Part shown: in pieces, positions 1 through 5,989 of the stretch
Layout: each line of letters starts with the position of its first letter
Numbering within the stretch: the first letter of the stretch is position 1
Translations under genes and position numbers: made by a program
The notes under the pieces: model-generated
What the model was told of the DNA's origin: nothing
Databases searched by the model: none
The model's input: only the letters and a program-made list of their open reading frames with translations
Source: Syntrophobacterales bacterium
Lineage (GTDB): Bacteria; Desulfobacterota; Syntrophobacteria; BM002
Assembly (NCBI GenBank): GCA_030601545.1
Contig: JAUVTM010000017.1
Location: 1-15,061 of the forward strand
Reading direction: 5' to 3'
Length of the DNA stretch: 15,061 nucleotides

Positions 1-104
1 TACTTCAACAAAGCTGTGGTGAGTTCCTCCAGCACCTCTTCCTTGTTCTGAGAGTGTAGTTCTGGAATGATGCAATCCGCATGTAGGATATCCACTATTT
101 TCAT
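1..104 (-). CDS. ptsN: PtsN-like PTS IIA (nitrogen-regulatory type) protein, N-terminal part
   Basis: Only the first 34 codons are in the window; the gene runs off the left edge. The peptide begins MKIVDILHADCIIPEL and continues with a K-E-E-V-L-E-E-L helix, the usual N-terminus of PtsN/EIIA-Ntr proteins (PTS_EIIA_2 fold), which take phosphate from NPr/HPr on a histidine and signal nitrogen, potassium or carbon state. The phospho-histidine lies beyond the visible part, so the call rests on the N-terminal pattern alone. The ATG at 104-102 matches the family start, though no strong ribosome binding site precedes it; a GTG two codons upstream (110-108) is an alternative. An extended -10 promoter at 257-286 could drive it with a leader of about 145 nt. 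Confidence 0.7.
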   Translation of the reverse strand, partial: MKIVDILHADCIIPELHSQNKEEVLEELTTALLK

Positions 105-502
105 GAACACTCTCAGTACCGCTCGTGTATATTTCAGCCGAGATTATGCGGTGATAACCACTTGTCGCTAGTTCTAGGGCCCTAATCACCCCATTGACCG
201 TGCTTCTGCGGAAGAAGGCGCGCAAGGGCACCAAGGAGTCCATATCAAGCAGAGCCATTATACCAAGACCGTGGCCAGAAACACAAAGTTCGCCTTTAAA
301 GAGCATACCGCACCATCAAGCATGACAGCAACCTCTTCAGTTCCTGTTCAGAGCCTCAACTTTGAAAAAATATTTGGCACTCCTTGCTTATTTACAAAGC
401 GCACCTCGTTATTGTAGCCTGAGAGAAGCAGGAGTTCCTGCTGTCGCTTTTCCACAAGAGAAATATACGAGGAAATAAATGAAAGTAAGAGGGAGATAAG
501 AA
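105..502. other. Spacer between ptsN and the HEPN-like gene
   Basis: No convincing gene. It holds the ptsN leader and candidate promoter. A frame opening at ATG 258-256 (minus) stays open to the window edge, but it overlaps ptsN in another frame and its product is not recognisable. A 35-codon minus frame (GTG 455-453 to stop at 350-348) reads like a protein tail, and stop-free sequence continues upstream of it, antisense to the next gene's start, with a hydrophobic stretch. It may be a remnant of a broken gene or chance. Confidence 0.4.
257..286 (-). promoter_or_regulatory. Candidate extended -10 sigma-70 promoter for ptsN
   Basis: On the minus strand, TTGTGT (286-281), an 18-bp spacer and a perfect TATAAT (262-257) preceded by TGG (extended -10). 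Transcription would start near 250 and run toward ptsN. Found by eye only. Confidence 0.45.
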
Positions 503-1102
503 ATGCAAGAAAATGCGATTGCGTATTTTCAAAGGTCTTCTATTAGATACAGCAAGGGAGATGTGCAGGAGCTTCTTGAAAAGGAACTAAATTGTGCAGG
601 CCCCCTTTTGGCTGTTATAGTGAATGGAATAGATAGCTTAGGAGGAATGCGCTACGGCTTTCATAAGGGAAGTAGGAAACGCTCTGTTGAGTTTATGAAA
701 AGCTACATGAACTTGTCAGAGCCTATTGCTGAATTTATTTATATGATTGTAAGAAATGGTATCGTTCATCAAGGTATGCCAAAGGTTGGTGTAGAATTTG
801 GTGTTATATATGATCGCCCAGAAAAGGGCCGAGTCTATTATAAATCCTATGATTGGATATATATAAATGTTGTTGAATTTGCTCATACCTATTTAGAAGC
901 TATAGATCAGATTGCCAAGGAGCCAGAAAAGCACATTCATCATTGCCCACGACTTGAGGCAAATGACAGGAGAGCCTTCGAAGATGCCCGAGTGGCAATC
1001 GAAGAATATAGTGGTGTAATTCGTTACGGCAGCAGCAGGGCACCACGTGACCCTTCCTACGATCTCAACATAAGTATAGAACTACCATCTGAGGATGAGT
1101 AA
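503..1102 (+). CDS. HEPN-like hypothetical protein with RX4H motif
   Basis: A 199-aa soluble, largely helical protein of unknown function. Residues 33-50 form a hydrophobic helix running into a GG-M-R-Y-G segment; then comes a helix with F64/Y68 and then R84-N-G-I-V-H89. The last fits the RX4-6H motif of HEPN domains, which are RNases or helper domains in toxin-antitoxin, CRISPR and abortive-infection systems. That HEPN domains carry this motif is established; that this protein is one is inferred from the motif and the preceding helix. The start is supported by AGGGAG about 7 nt upstream. Base composition is more AT-rich than the fabF or phosphatase genes, suggesting transfer. No nucleotidyltransferase (MNT) antitoxin partner is adjacent. 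It could equally be a non-catalytic conserved hypothetical. Confidence 0.75.
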   Translation: MQENAIAYFQRSSIRYSKGDVQELLEKELNCAGPLLAVIVNGIDSLGGMRYGFHKGSRKRSVEFMKSYMNLSEPIAEFIYMIVRNGIVHQGMPKVGVEFGVIYDRPEKGRVYYKSYDWIYINVVEFAHTYLEAIDQIAKEPEKHIHHCPRLEANDRRAFEDARVAIEEYSGVIRYGSSRAPRDPSYDLNISIELPSEDE

Positions 1103-1259
1103 GCTACTGCTCAGTCCGAAGCTAGAGGTTGTTTTGCGCTGTATTTTCGTCACGGGTAAAAGTGAGTGTGGCAAGCCATGCAGACTAATCGACTCGGTGT
1201 CGGTAATGCAGTGTCGCCAACCAGCCCTGCCTTCAAATATTCATTTCTATAAGAACACT

Positions 1260-1283
1260 GCTGAGCTTCGGCTCCGCTTTTTT
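1260..1283 (+). terminator. Rho-independent terminator candidate
   Basis: GAGC-TTCG-GCTC hairpin with a stable TTCG tetraloop. The stem extends by two more pairs past one mismatch (1260-1266 with 1271-1277) and is followed at once by six T. It lies about 160 nt after the 199-aa gene, which it may terminate. Confidence 0.55.
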
Positions 1284-1306
1284 ACACTCCATTCAGACTC
1301 TGGGAA

Positions 1307-1453
1307 TGTGGATTACATACGAGACTGTCGAAAAAGTCCTGGGTGCACATTTTTCCGATTTTCGCATCTAGTAAAATCAACTAGTTACGATTCATGATTG
1401 GTCCCAGAATTGAGAGTTTTAGGGTTTTTCGACAGACTCTACTTTAATCCACA
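1307..1453. mobile_element. MITE-like element with about 30-bp terminal inverted repeats
   Basis: The left end TGTGGATTACATACGAGACT (1307 onward, running on into GTCGAAAAA) and the reverse complement of the right end TGTGGATTAAAGTAGAGTCT (1453 backward, likewise GTCGAAAAA) match at all but about five positions over 29 bases. The interior of roughly 90 bp has no coding capacity. Ends containing GTCTGTCGAAAAA resemble those of transposase-bearing insertion sequences, so this is probably a non-autonomous derivative. No target duplication was identified. A 100-codon frame starting at 1095 crosses the element and is not taken as a gene. Confidence 0.6.
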
Positions 1454-1715
1454 CTTTGTCCCTGAAGATCCAGCTACCACATTCTGCGCTAGGGTATCCG
1501 CAGCCGCATAACGTTCGGTGAAAACACACAAAGATCTGGTAAATACACCAAATATTCAGAAATAAGAAGTAGCCCTTATATTACCTTGGTCCGACCTCAA
1601 AGTCACAACAATGTCCCCTTTCTGTTTCAAGAAGAATGCGGTAGACTTAAGCTAATAACTTTAGATTAGCCACCCGCCCCAGCGGACAGGCTATTCGGAC
1701 GATAAGGAAAAGGTT
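1454..1715. other. Gene-free spacer upstream of the 94-aa gene
   Basis: No RNA, repeat or reading frame stands out. The last bases (AAGGA at 1704-1708) form the ribosome binding site of the next gene. Confidence 0.4.
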
Positions 1716-2000
1716 ATGAGGGTTATGTCATTTTTTGAAGATCACGGGGATGTTGAGGCGGAGCTAGAAAGCATTTACAAGTTTCGAAAGGAGTTCCAAC
1801 ACGTGGAAAGGGAGTACCTTGAGCTTAGGGTACTTTTGCGCGATGCTGAGGCCGCCCTCAGAGCTGATCCCGAGGACGGAGAGATGCGTGTAAGGGTGCA
1901 TCACTACAAAGGAAGGCTGGAAGATCTTGAGAGGCAGTATCCCTGGATCTCCTCGGGCAAAGCACGAGAAATAGGTCTTTGGGCTCCTCCGGCCGGATAA
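1716..2000 (+). CDS. Small coiled-coil conserved hypothetical protein
   Basis: A 94-aa, highly charged protein. Residues about 10-72 are rich in Glu, Arg and Leu with heptad-like spacing (VEREYLELRVLLRDAEAAL, then a second helix around RLEDLERQYPW), so an antiparallel helical hairpin or coiled coil is likely. It ends in a W-rich, proline-containing tail (IGLWAPPAG). No signal peptide, membrane segment or catalytic motif. AAGGA lies 7 nt before ATG 1716; ATG 1725 is an alternative with poorer spacing. I recall similar short proteins in sulfate reducers but cannot name a family or function. It is followed by a 268-bp gap before fabF, so co-transcription is uncertain. Confidence 0.7.
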   Translation: MRVMSFFEDHGDVEAELESIYKFRKEFQHVEREYLELRVLLRDAEAALRADPEDGEMRVRVHHYKGRLEDLERQYPWISSGKAREIGLWAPPAG

Positions 2001-2268
2001 GCAACGGTCGGTGGTCGGACCATACTAAGTTTGCAAGTGTGGTGAAAAGCGGACGTCCATAAAATTGTAAAATTCTTTAAGAAGGGCTAATAGTGGAAAC
2101 TTCTTCATGCAATGTTTTATTAATGATACTAGAGAAATATGTGAAACTTATAAATTCTGGTCGTCCCTCCCTTTCACGAGAGTATTCGAAATGGACGATT
2201 TCAACCGGTAATCCCCACCAACTCGCCGAAGAGAGTGCCTACTACCTGAGTAAGAACAGGAAGTGATA

Positions 2269-3504
2269 ATGCCCAACGAAAAAACGATTGTGGTCACCGG
2301 AATCGGGGTTTTTACTTCCATTGGCTGCAACCGGGCTGATTTTTGGAACGCTCTCATATCCGGCAAATCCGGTGTTCAGCGTATCCAAGCGTTCGACCCG
2401 GAGGGACACCTGAGCCAGATTGCTTCCGAAGTGGGCTCATTTAATCCTGAAGACTTTATCTCCCGCAAGCAGGCCCGTAGAATGGCTAGAGTATCGCAGC
2501 TTGCCTCATGTGCTGCAATTGAGGCGGTGAAGGACGCCGGACTTGACCTCGAAGAAGAGAACCCGGCAAGGATCGGGTGTGTCATCGGGTCGGCAGCCGG
2601 GGATTACACCAACATCGAAGAGCAGCACCTCAGATTTCGGCAGAAAGGGCCAGGCTCTGTTAATCCTCTATCAGTCCCTCGGGTCATTCCTAATATGCCC
2701 GCATGCAATGCAGCGATTGTCCTAGGGATTCATGGGCCCAATCTGGGAGTGGCTGCGGCCTGTGCCACGGGCGCCTGTGCCGTCGGCACGGCACTTGGAC
2801 TTCTCAGGGAAGGGAGGGCGGACGTCATCCTCGCTGGTGGCGCGGAATCTACCATTACCCCCTTTGTGGTAGATGGCTACGCTTGCATGAGTGTCCTTTC
2901 CCGACGCAATGACGAACCTGAAAGGGCCAGCCGCCCGTTCGATGCGGACAGGGATGGATTCGTGATTGGAGAGGGGGCTGGGGTACTGGTTCTTGAAACC
3001 TTGGCACATGCCCGAAAGCGCCAAGCGGAACCTTTAGCAGTCCTCAGAGGTTTCGGTATGACTTCCGATGCTTACAACATCGTTCTTCCCGACCCGGACG
3101 GCAAATGGGCCGCAGCCGCCATTGAGGGAGCTCTGAAGGATGCAGAACTCAACCCGGAAGATATTGGATACATCAATGCCCACGGGACATCCACAAAGGT
3201 CAATGACAGGATAGAAACCATAGCCATCCGTCGGGTCTTTGGAGACAGAAGTGTTCCGGTAAGCTCGAACAAGTCCATGATAGGCCACACCCTGGGTGCT
3301 GCGGGGGCTATCGAAGCTGTTGCTACTGCGCTCACTGTACATTATGGCATTCTGCCACCGACAATCAATTACGAGACAAAAGACCCGGAATGCGACCTCG
3401 ATGTGGTGCCCAATGAAGCACGCGAAGAGAGCATTAGCGCGGCTATATCAAATGCTTTTGGTTTCGGCGGGCAAAACGCGGTATTGGTCTTTGCAAAGCT
3501 CTGA
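2269..3504 (+). CDS. fabF: Beta-ketoacyl-ACP synthase II-type condensing enzyme (FabF-like)
   Basis: A 411-aa thiolase-fold enzyme, full length for FabF. Such enzymes condense malonyl-ACP with an acyl-ACP to lengthen the fatty acyl chain, releasing CO2. The Cys-His-His triad is present: C165 in AAACATGA, H305 in NAHGTST and H340 in KSMIGHTLGAAGA, plus the C-terminal NAFGFGGQN loop. ATG 2269 is preferred over the upstream GTG 2263 because AGGA (2258-2261) sits 7 nt before it. The 105-160 region departs from housekeeping FabF: the usual glycine-rich IGG-type loop reads GSAAGDYTNIEE, and the usual AAGH segment reads PACNAA. No ACP, FabG or other lipid gene is adjacent. It may be a secondary ketosynthase for a special acyl product rather than the housekeeping enzyme; that is inference. 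Confidence 0.92.
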   Translation: MPNEKTIVVTGIGVFTSIGCNRADFWNALISGKSGVQRIQAFDPEGHLSQIASEVGSFNPEDFISRKQARRMARVSQLASCAAIEAVKDAGLDLEEENPARIGCVIGSAAGDYTNIEEQHLRFRQKGPGSVNPLSVPRVIPNMPACNAAIVLGIHGPNLGVAAACATGACAVGTALGLLREGRADVILAGGAESTITPFVVDGYACMSVLSRRNDEPERASRPFDADRDGFVIGEGAGVLVLETLAHARKRQAEPLAVLRGFGMTSDAYNIVLPDPDGKWAAAAIEGALKDAELNPEDIGYINAHGTSTKVNDRIETIAIRRVFGDRSVPVSSNKSMIGHTLGAAGAIEAVATALTVHYGILPPTINYETKDPECDLDVVPNEAREESISAAISNAFGFGGQNAVLVFAKL

Positions 3505-3510
3505 GTGAAG

Positions 3511-3577
3511 GGTAAAGGGGTCAGATCTCCGTTTGACCTTTGTTAGGAGCAAGTAAAAGTCAAACGGAGACTTTACC
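3511..3577. repeat. REP-like imperfect inverted repeat after fabF
   Basis: Perfect 12-bp arms TCTCCGTTTGAC (3526-3537) and GTCAAACGGAGA (3559-3570), extended outward by GGTAAAG (3511-3517) and CTTTACC (3571-3577) with an extra GGGTCAGA on the left. The 'ggggtcagatctcc' style resembles REP sequences mobilised by Y1 (RAYT) transposases. It starts 7 nt after the fabF stop and could also act as a 3' stem-loop, but it lacks a T-tract. Confidence 0.6.
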
Positions 3578-3891
3578 TCTAGCGTTATAAGTTGAAGTCC
3601 CAGCGAACTGATAGGAAACTTTATATAGCATACTTTAATTCACACTTAGCCTTTCTAGAACTAGACACAATATCTGGCGTTATCCAAGAATAAGAAACTG
3701 CAAACTTTAAGTTGGGCTTCGCACCTGCCGTAACAGGACAGCCTGATCTCTCTGGTGGGGCTGCTCTGACCTACACGCCGTTTCAGTTCATGGCCACCAG
3801 CTTTGTGAAATGCACTACTAAAATGAAATCCTTACAAAAAAATCGCAGTAAGGTTACCTACTCGCTGAGATGGTGCCTAAAGGTAGAAAAT
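3578..3891. other. Gene-free spacer between fabF repeat and terminator-like hairpin
   Basis: No supported gene. Bases 3631-3647 (TACTTTAATTCACACTT) nearly duplicate the outer right end of the MITE-like element (1440-1456; one mismatch in 17), suggesting a second, decayed element end. The 84-codon frame starting at 3712 has no recognisable product and runs through the following hairpin. Confidence 0.4.
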
Positions 3892-3926
3892 GAGGCTCCA
3901 GGTGACAGTGGAGCCTCCTTATTTTT
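3892..3926 (+). terminator. Rho-independent terminator
   Basis: Perfect 9-bp stem GAGGCTCCA / TGGAGCCTC with an 8-nt loop, followed by CTTATTTTT. No gene is evident just upstream, so it may be the leftover end of a deleted gene or of an untranslated RNA. Confidence 0.65.
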
Positions 3927-4098
3927 GAATATGGATGTTAGGATTGGGTCAAATGGGGGAGGGTAAGGCCCCCCCTTGAAGTCAGCTTTGCAAAACGTGG
4001 AAAATGGTTGCGTATAGGTTGCAGATTGGGGCAAAATAACTGCAACTTGCATATAAGAGTATGTAGTAATTTCAACTAGTTATATCTTACTAATCCAT

Positions 4099-4143
4099 CT
4101 CATAACCCGAAGGTCCCAGGTTCGAATCCTGGCCCCGCTACCA
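4099..4143 (+). other. 3' half of initiator tRNA (fMet), probable att site
   Basis: The 45 bases start exactly at an anticodon loop CTCATAA (anticodon CAT), continue with the 3' anticodon stem CCCGA and variable region AGGTC, a complete T arm (CCAGG-TTCGAAT-CCTGG), the 3' acceptor strand CCCCGCT and ACCA. CTCATAACCCGAAGGTC matches bacterial tRNA-fMet. The bases before it (CTTACTAATCCAT) do not form the 5' anticodon stem, D arm or acceptor strand, so the tRNA is not whole. Tyrosine integrases often cross over in the anticodon or T loop of tRNA genes and leave such a 3' fragment at one boundary. The fragment keeps its own terminator, so original chromosome lies to the right and acquired DNA to the left. 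No integrase or second copy is in the window. Confidence 0.75.
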
Positions 4144-4152
4144 AGTTAGATC

Positions 4153-4190
4153 AAAGGGACTTGTGATACATTGCAAGTCCCTTTTTCTTT
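4153..4190 (+). terminator. Rho-independent terminator after the tRNA fragment
   Basis: Perfect 11-bp stem AAAGGGACTTG / CAAGTCCCTTT with a 10-nt loop and a T-rich tail (TTTTTCTTT). It begins 9 nt after the CCA end, as expected for the native terminator of the tRNA gene. It also lies between the convergent left region and the phosphatase gene. Confidence 0.85.
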
Positions 4191-4214
4191 ACTTTATCTG
4201 GACTCCCCTCTTGT

Positions 4215-5657
4215 TCATAGAAGCTTGACCACAACCAGCGTAATGTCATCTTCCTGGGGGGCATCTCCCTGAAAAGTGCGAAGGGCGTGAATGACACTGT
4301 CTTGGATGGCCTCTGCGGGTTCGGCGGCGTGTTTGCGAATGACTTCCCGTAAACGGTCCAGGCCGAACATCTCGTTCTGTTCATTGTGGGCTTCACGAAT
4401 ACCGTCGGTACCTACAATAATAACGCTGCCGGGAGTCCAGCCCTCACGGGTGAATTCTTGGAATTCAAAGTCCTTATCAACTCCCAGGGCCATACCTTCA
4501 CCGGTCAGTTCTTGAAATGTGTCTGCCGCGGCATCGTACAAAATGGCCGGGTCGTGACCACCGCGGACCCAGCGTAAGGTTTTGGCAGCGGGGTGGATTG
4601 CCAGCAGGAACATGGTCATGAATCGACCGCTTTCCTGCACGTCTCTGAAGAGCTCCTGGTTCACATCTGAAACAATGTGGGCCAGGTCACCACTCATTGC
4701 AGCCCGCTGGCGAAGAAGCGCCCGGGCCGTAGTCATCAGCAGTGCCGCACCCACACCGTGTCCTGAAGCATCCGCAACGACCACGCCGAGCCGGCCGTTG
4801 GACAGCTCAAAGTAATCGTAATAGTCCCCACCCGTCTCGTCACAATAGATACTAGTCCCGGCGATATCAAGCCCCGGCAGGGAAGGCGGTTTTTGTGGAA
4901 GAAGATTCTGCTGAACTTCCTCGGCCAGCTTGAGAGCGGTGATAAGCTCCATTCGGTGTCTGAGCCCTTCAATCATGGTGTTGGTGTGTCCGGCGATGAC
5001 ACCAAATTCATCGCTGGTGGCCACCGGTACCAGTCTGGAGAGATCACCCCGGCTCACCTGTTCCAGTACGGTAGTTTCATTCTGAAAAAGGAGCTTCAGG
5101 TTTCTCGAGTAAGATATGATCAGGTTCACAACCCAGGCCAATAGGACGACCATGACAAATAAAACCTCGAACATCACCGATTGCTGTGCTCGAAAGACGG
5201 ACGTCGCATCTTGGCCGATCGTAGCGAGCCAGGCGATGTCGCCCGCGATAACCAAGCCAATGATGAGCGAAACAAAAAGGGTAGTGGTGACCGCGACCAG
5301 AGAGAACTTCCTGGTCATAGAGTAGAGGCGTTTTGGAGGCGGCAGAGCCGTATTCTGGGCGAGAGCTTTATGGATGATAGCACGTTCCCTGGCAAGGGAG
5401 GTATCCAAGGAGAGGAAGAATCCGGCCACAACGAAACCCAGGAGGAGCCTAAGTACGTTAGGCACCGGCAGGTTGTGGACTACAAAGTTATAATTGTTGA
5501 GCGCGAATCCAGCGGCTAAACACAGTGAGAAATCCAGGTAAAACTGCCGTTTAGGCTGGACAACCTCGGGGGCGGAGAGCACCAAAAAACGTTCCAAGGG
5601 TCTGCGCACTGCCAAGGCCGCCAGCAAAGGGATAAGAAGGCTCACCCCCAGAATCAC
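4215..5657 (-). CDS. Membrane HAMP-SpoIIE/PP2C serine phosphatase (RsbU type)
   Basis: 480 aa if begun at GTG 5657. Hydrophobic segments lie near 1-16, 42-62, 68-86, 118-140 and 161-184, a HAMP-like linker near 187-236, and EEVQQNLLP (246-254), the usual lead-in to the C-terminal SpoIIE domain (about 262-480). Metal ligands of PPM/PP2C phosphatases are visible: D278 in GGDYYD, D296 in ADASGHG, D418 in GTDG and D470/D471 in EDDIT. Such enzymes dephosphorylate a STAS anti-anti-sigma protein; the STAS gene of this cluster is the likely substrate. The GTG has only a weak ribosome binding site, and the same frame continues upstream to ATG 5747 with a better one, interrupted by one TGA (see the extension entry). 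The enzyme core is intact. It is divergent from the ABC exporter gene. Confidence 0.9.
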   Translation of the reverse strand: MILGVSLLIPLLAALAVRRPLERFLVLSAPEVVQPKRQFYLDFSLCLAAGFALNNYNFVVHNLPVPNVLRLLLGFVVAGFFLSLDTSLARERAIIHKALAQNTALPPPKRLYSMTRKFSLVAVTTTLFVSLIIGLVIAGDIAWLATIGQDATSVFRAQQSVMFEVLFVMVVLLAWVVNLIISYSRNLKLLFQNETTVLEQVSRGDLSRLVPVATSDEFGVIAGHTNTMIEGLRHRMELITALKLAEEVQQNLLPQKPPSLPGLDIAGTSIYCDETGGDYYDYFELSNGRLGVVVADASGHGVGAALLMTTARALLRQRAAMSGDLAHIVSDVNQELFRDVQESGRFMTMFLLAIHPAAKTLRWVRGGHDPAILYDAAADTFQELTGEGMALGVDKDFEFQEFTREGWTPGSVIIVGTDGIREAHNEQNEMFGLDRLREVIRKHAAEPAEAIQDSVIHALRTFQGDAPQEDDITLVVVKLL

Positions 5658-5747
5658 GGGGGGTTGACTCTCGAGAAACGGTCAGATCTGCGCACCGTAC
5701 ACGGTCAGCACTGTGGTCGCAAAAAGGTAATGCAAAGCTACTCTCAT
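5658..5747 (-). other. In-frame upstream extension of the phosphatase with internal TGA
   Basis: From ATG 5747-5745 the phosphatase frame reads MRVALHYLFATTVLTVYGAQ-I, then TGA at 5684-5682, then PFLESQPP, then the downstream protein. The first 21 residues look like a first transmembrane helix and complete the sensor's membrane topology. The ATG has AAAAGG 8 nt upstream and lies about 35 nt below a strong promoter, unlike the internal GTG. The TGA could be a Trp-to-stop mutation, a sequencing error, or a selenocysteine codon. A stem ACCCCC/GGGGGT with a 9-nt loop sits about 20 nt after it, but that resemblance to a bacterial SECIS is loose. Confidence 0.55.
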
Positions 5748-5772
5748 GGTGATGGCCTTTTCGGGTTTCTAG

Positions 5773-5803
5773 TGTAAGGATAATGTTATATTGTAAGGAT
5801 AAT
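5773..5803. repeat. 12-bp direct repeat overlapping the phosphatase promoter
   Basis: TGTAAGGATAAT occurs exactly at 5773-5784 and 5792-5803, 19 bp apart (about two helical turns). The second copy overlaps the -10 element of the minus-strand promoter. The geometry would suit an operator for a dimeric regulator. Confidence 0.55.
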
Positions 5804-5818
5804 TCAGGTCATTTTCAA
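5790..5818 (-). promoter_or_regulatory. Sigma-70 promoter for the phosphatase gene
   Basis: Minus strand: TTGAAA (5818-5813), 17-bp spacer, TACAAT (5795-5790). Both boxes are close to consensus. The predicted transcript start near 5783 lies upstream of ATG 5747, favouring the longer reading frame. Confidence 0.6.
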
Positions 5819-5891
5819 CGATGGCAGGTCCGAGGAAATGAATCTATCCTTCTGCAAGGCGTGTAACCCACTAAAAAACAAGGGAAAACTT

Positions 5892-5920
5892 TTGCATAAC
5901 AACCCGATGCAGTTTACAAT
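5892..5920 (+). promoter_or_regulatory. Sigma-70 promoter for the ABC exporter cluster
   Basis: TTGCAT (5892-5897), 17-bp spacer, TACAAT (5915-5920); start expected near 5927, about 60 nt before ATG 5990. It mirrors the divergent phosphatase promoter, which has the same -10 box. Confidence 0.6.
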
Positions 5921-5989
5921 ACCTCACACCCTCAGTCAGCAATCATCACATCTCATGATCATATGAAAAACGTGGAGGAGTTTTCTGCT

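Noticed and set aside
1095..1397. 100-codon plus frame after the HEPN-like gene
   Set aside because: It crosses a terminator hairpin and the MITE-like element, has no ribosome binding site beyond overlap, and its product is unlike any family.
3072..3342. Antisense frames within fabF
   Set aside because: Shadow frames of a strongly coding region; no independent support.
3712..3966. 84-codon plus frame in the fabF-tRNA spacer
   Set aside because: It reads through a perfect terminator hairpin; no motif, no ribosome binding site.
4099..4143. Complete tRNA-Met gene
   Set aside because: No 5' acceptor strand, D arm or 5' anticodon stem can be found in the preceding 100 bases.
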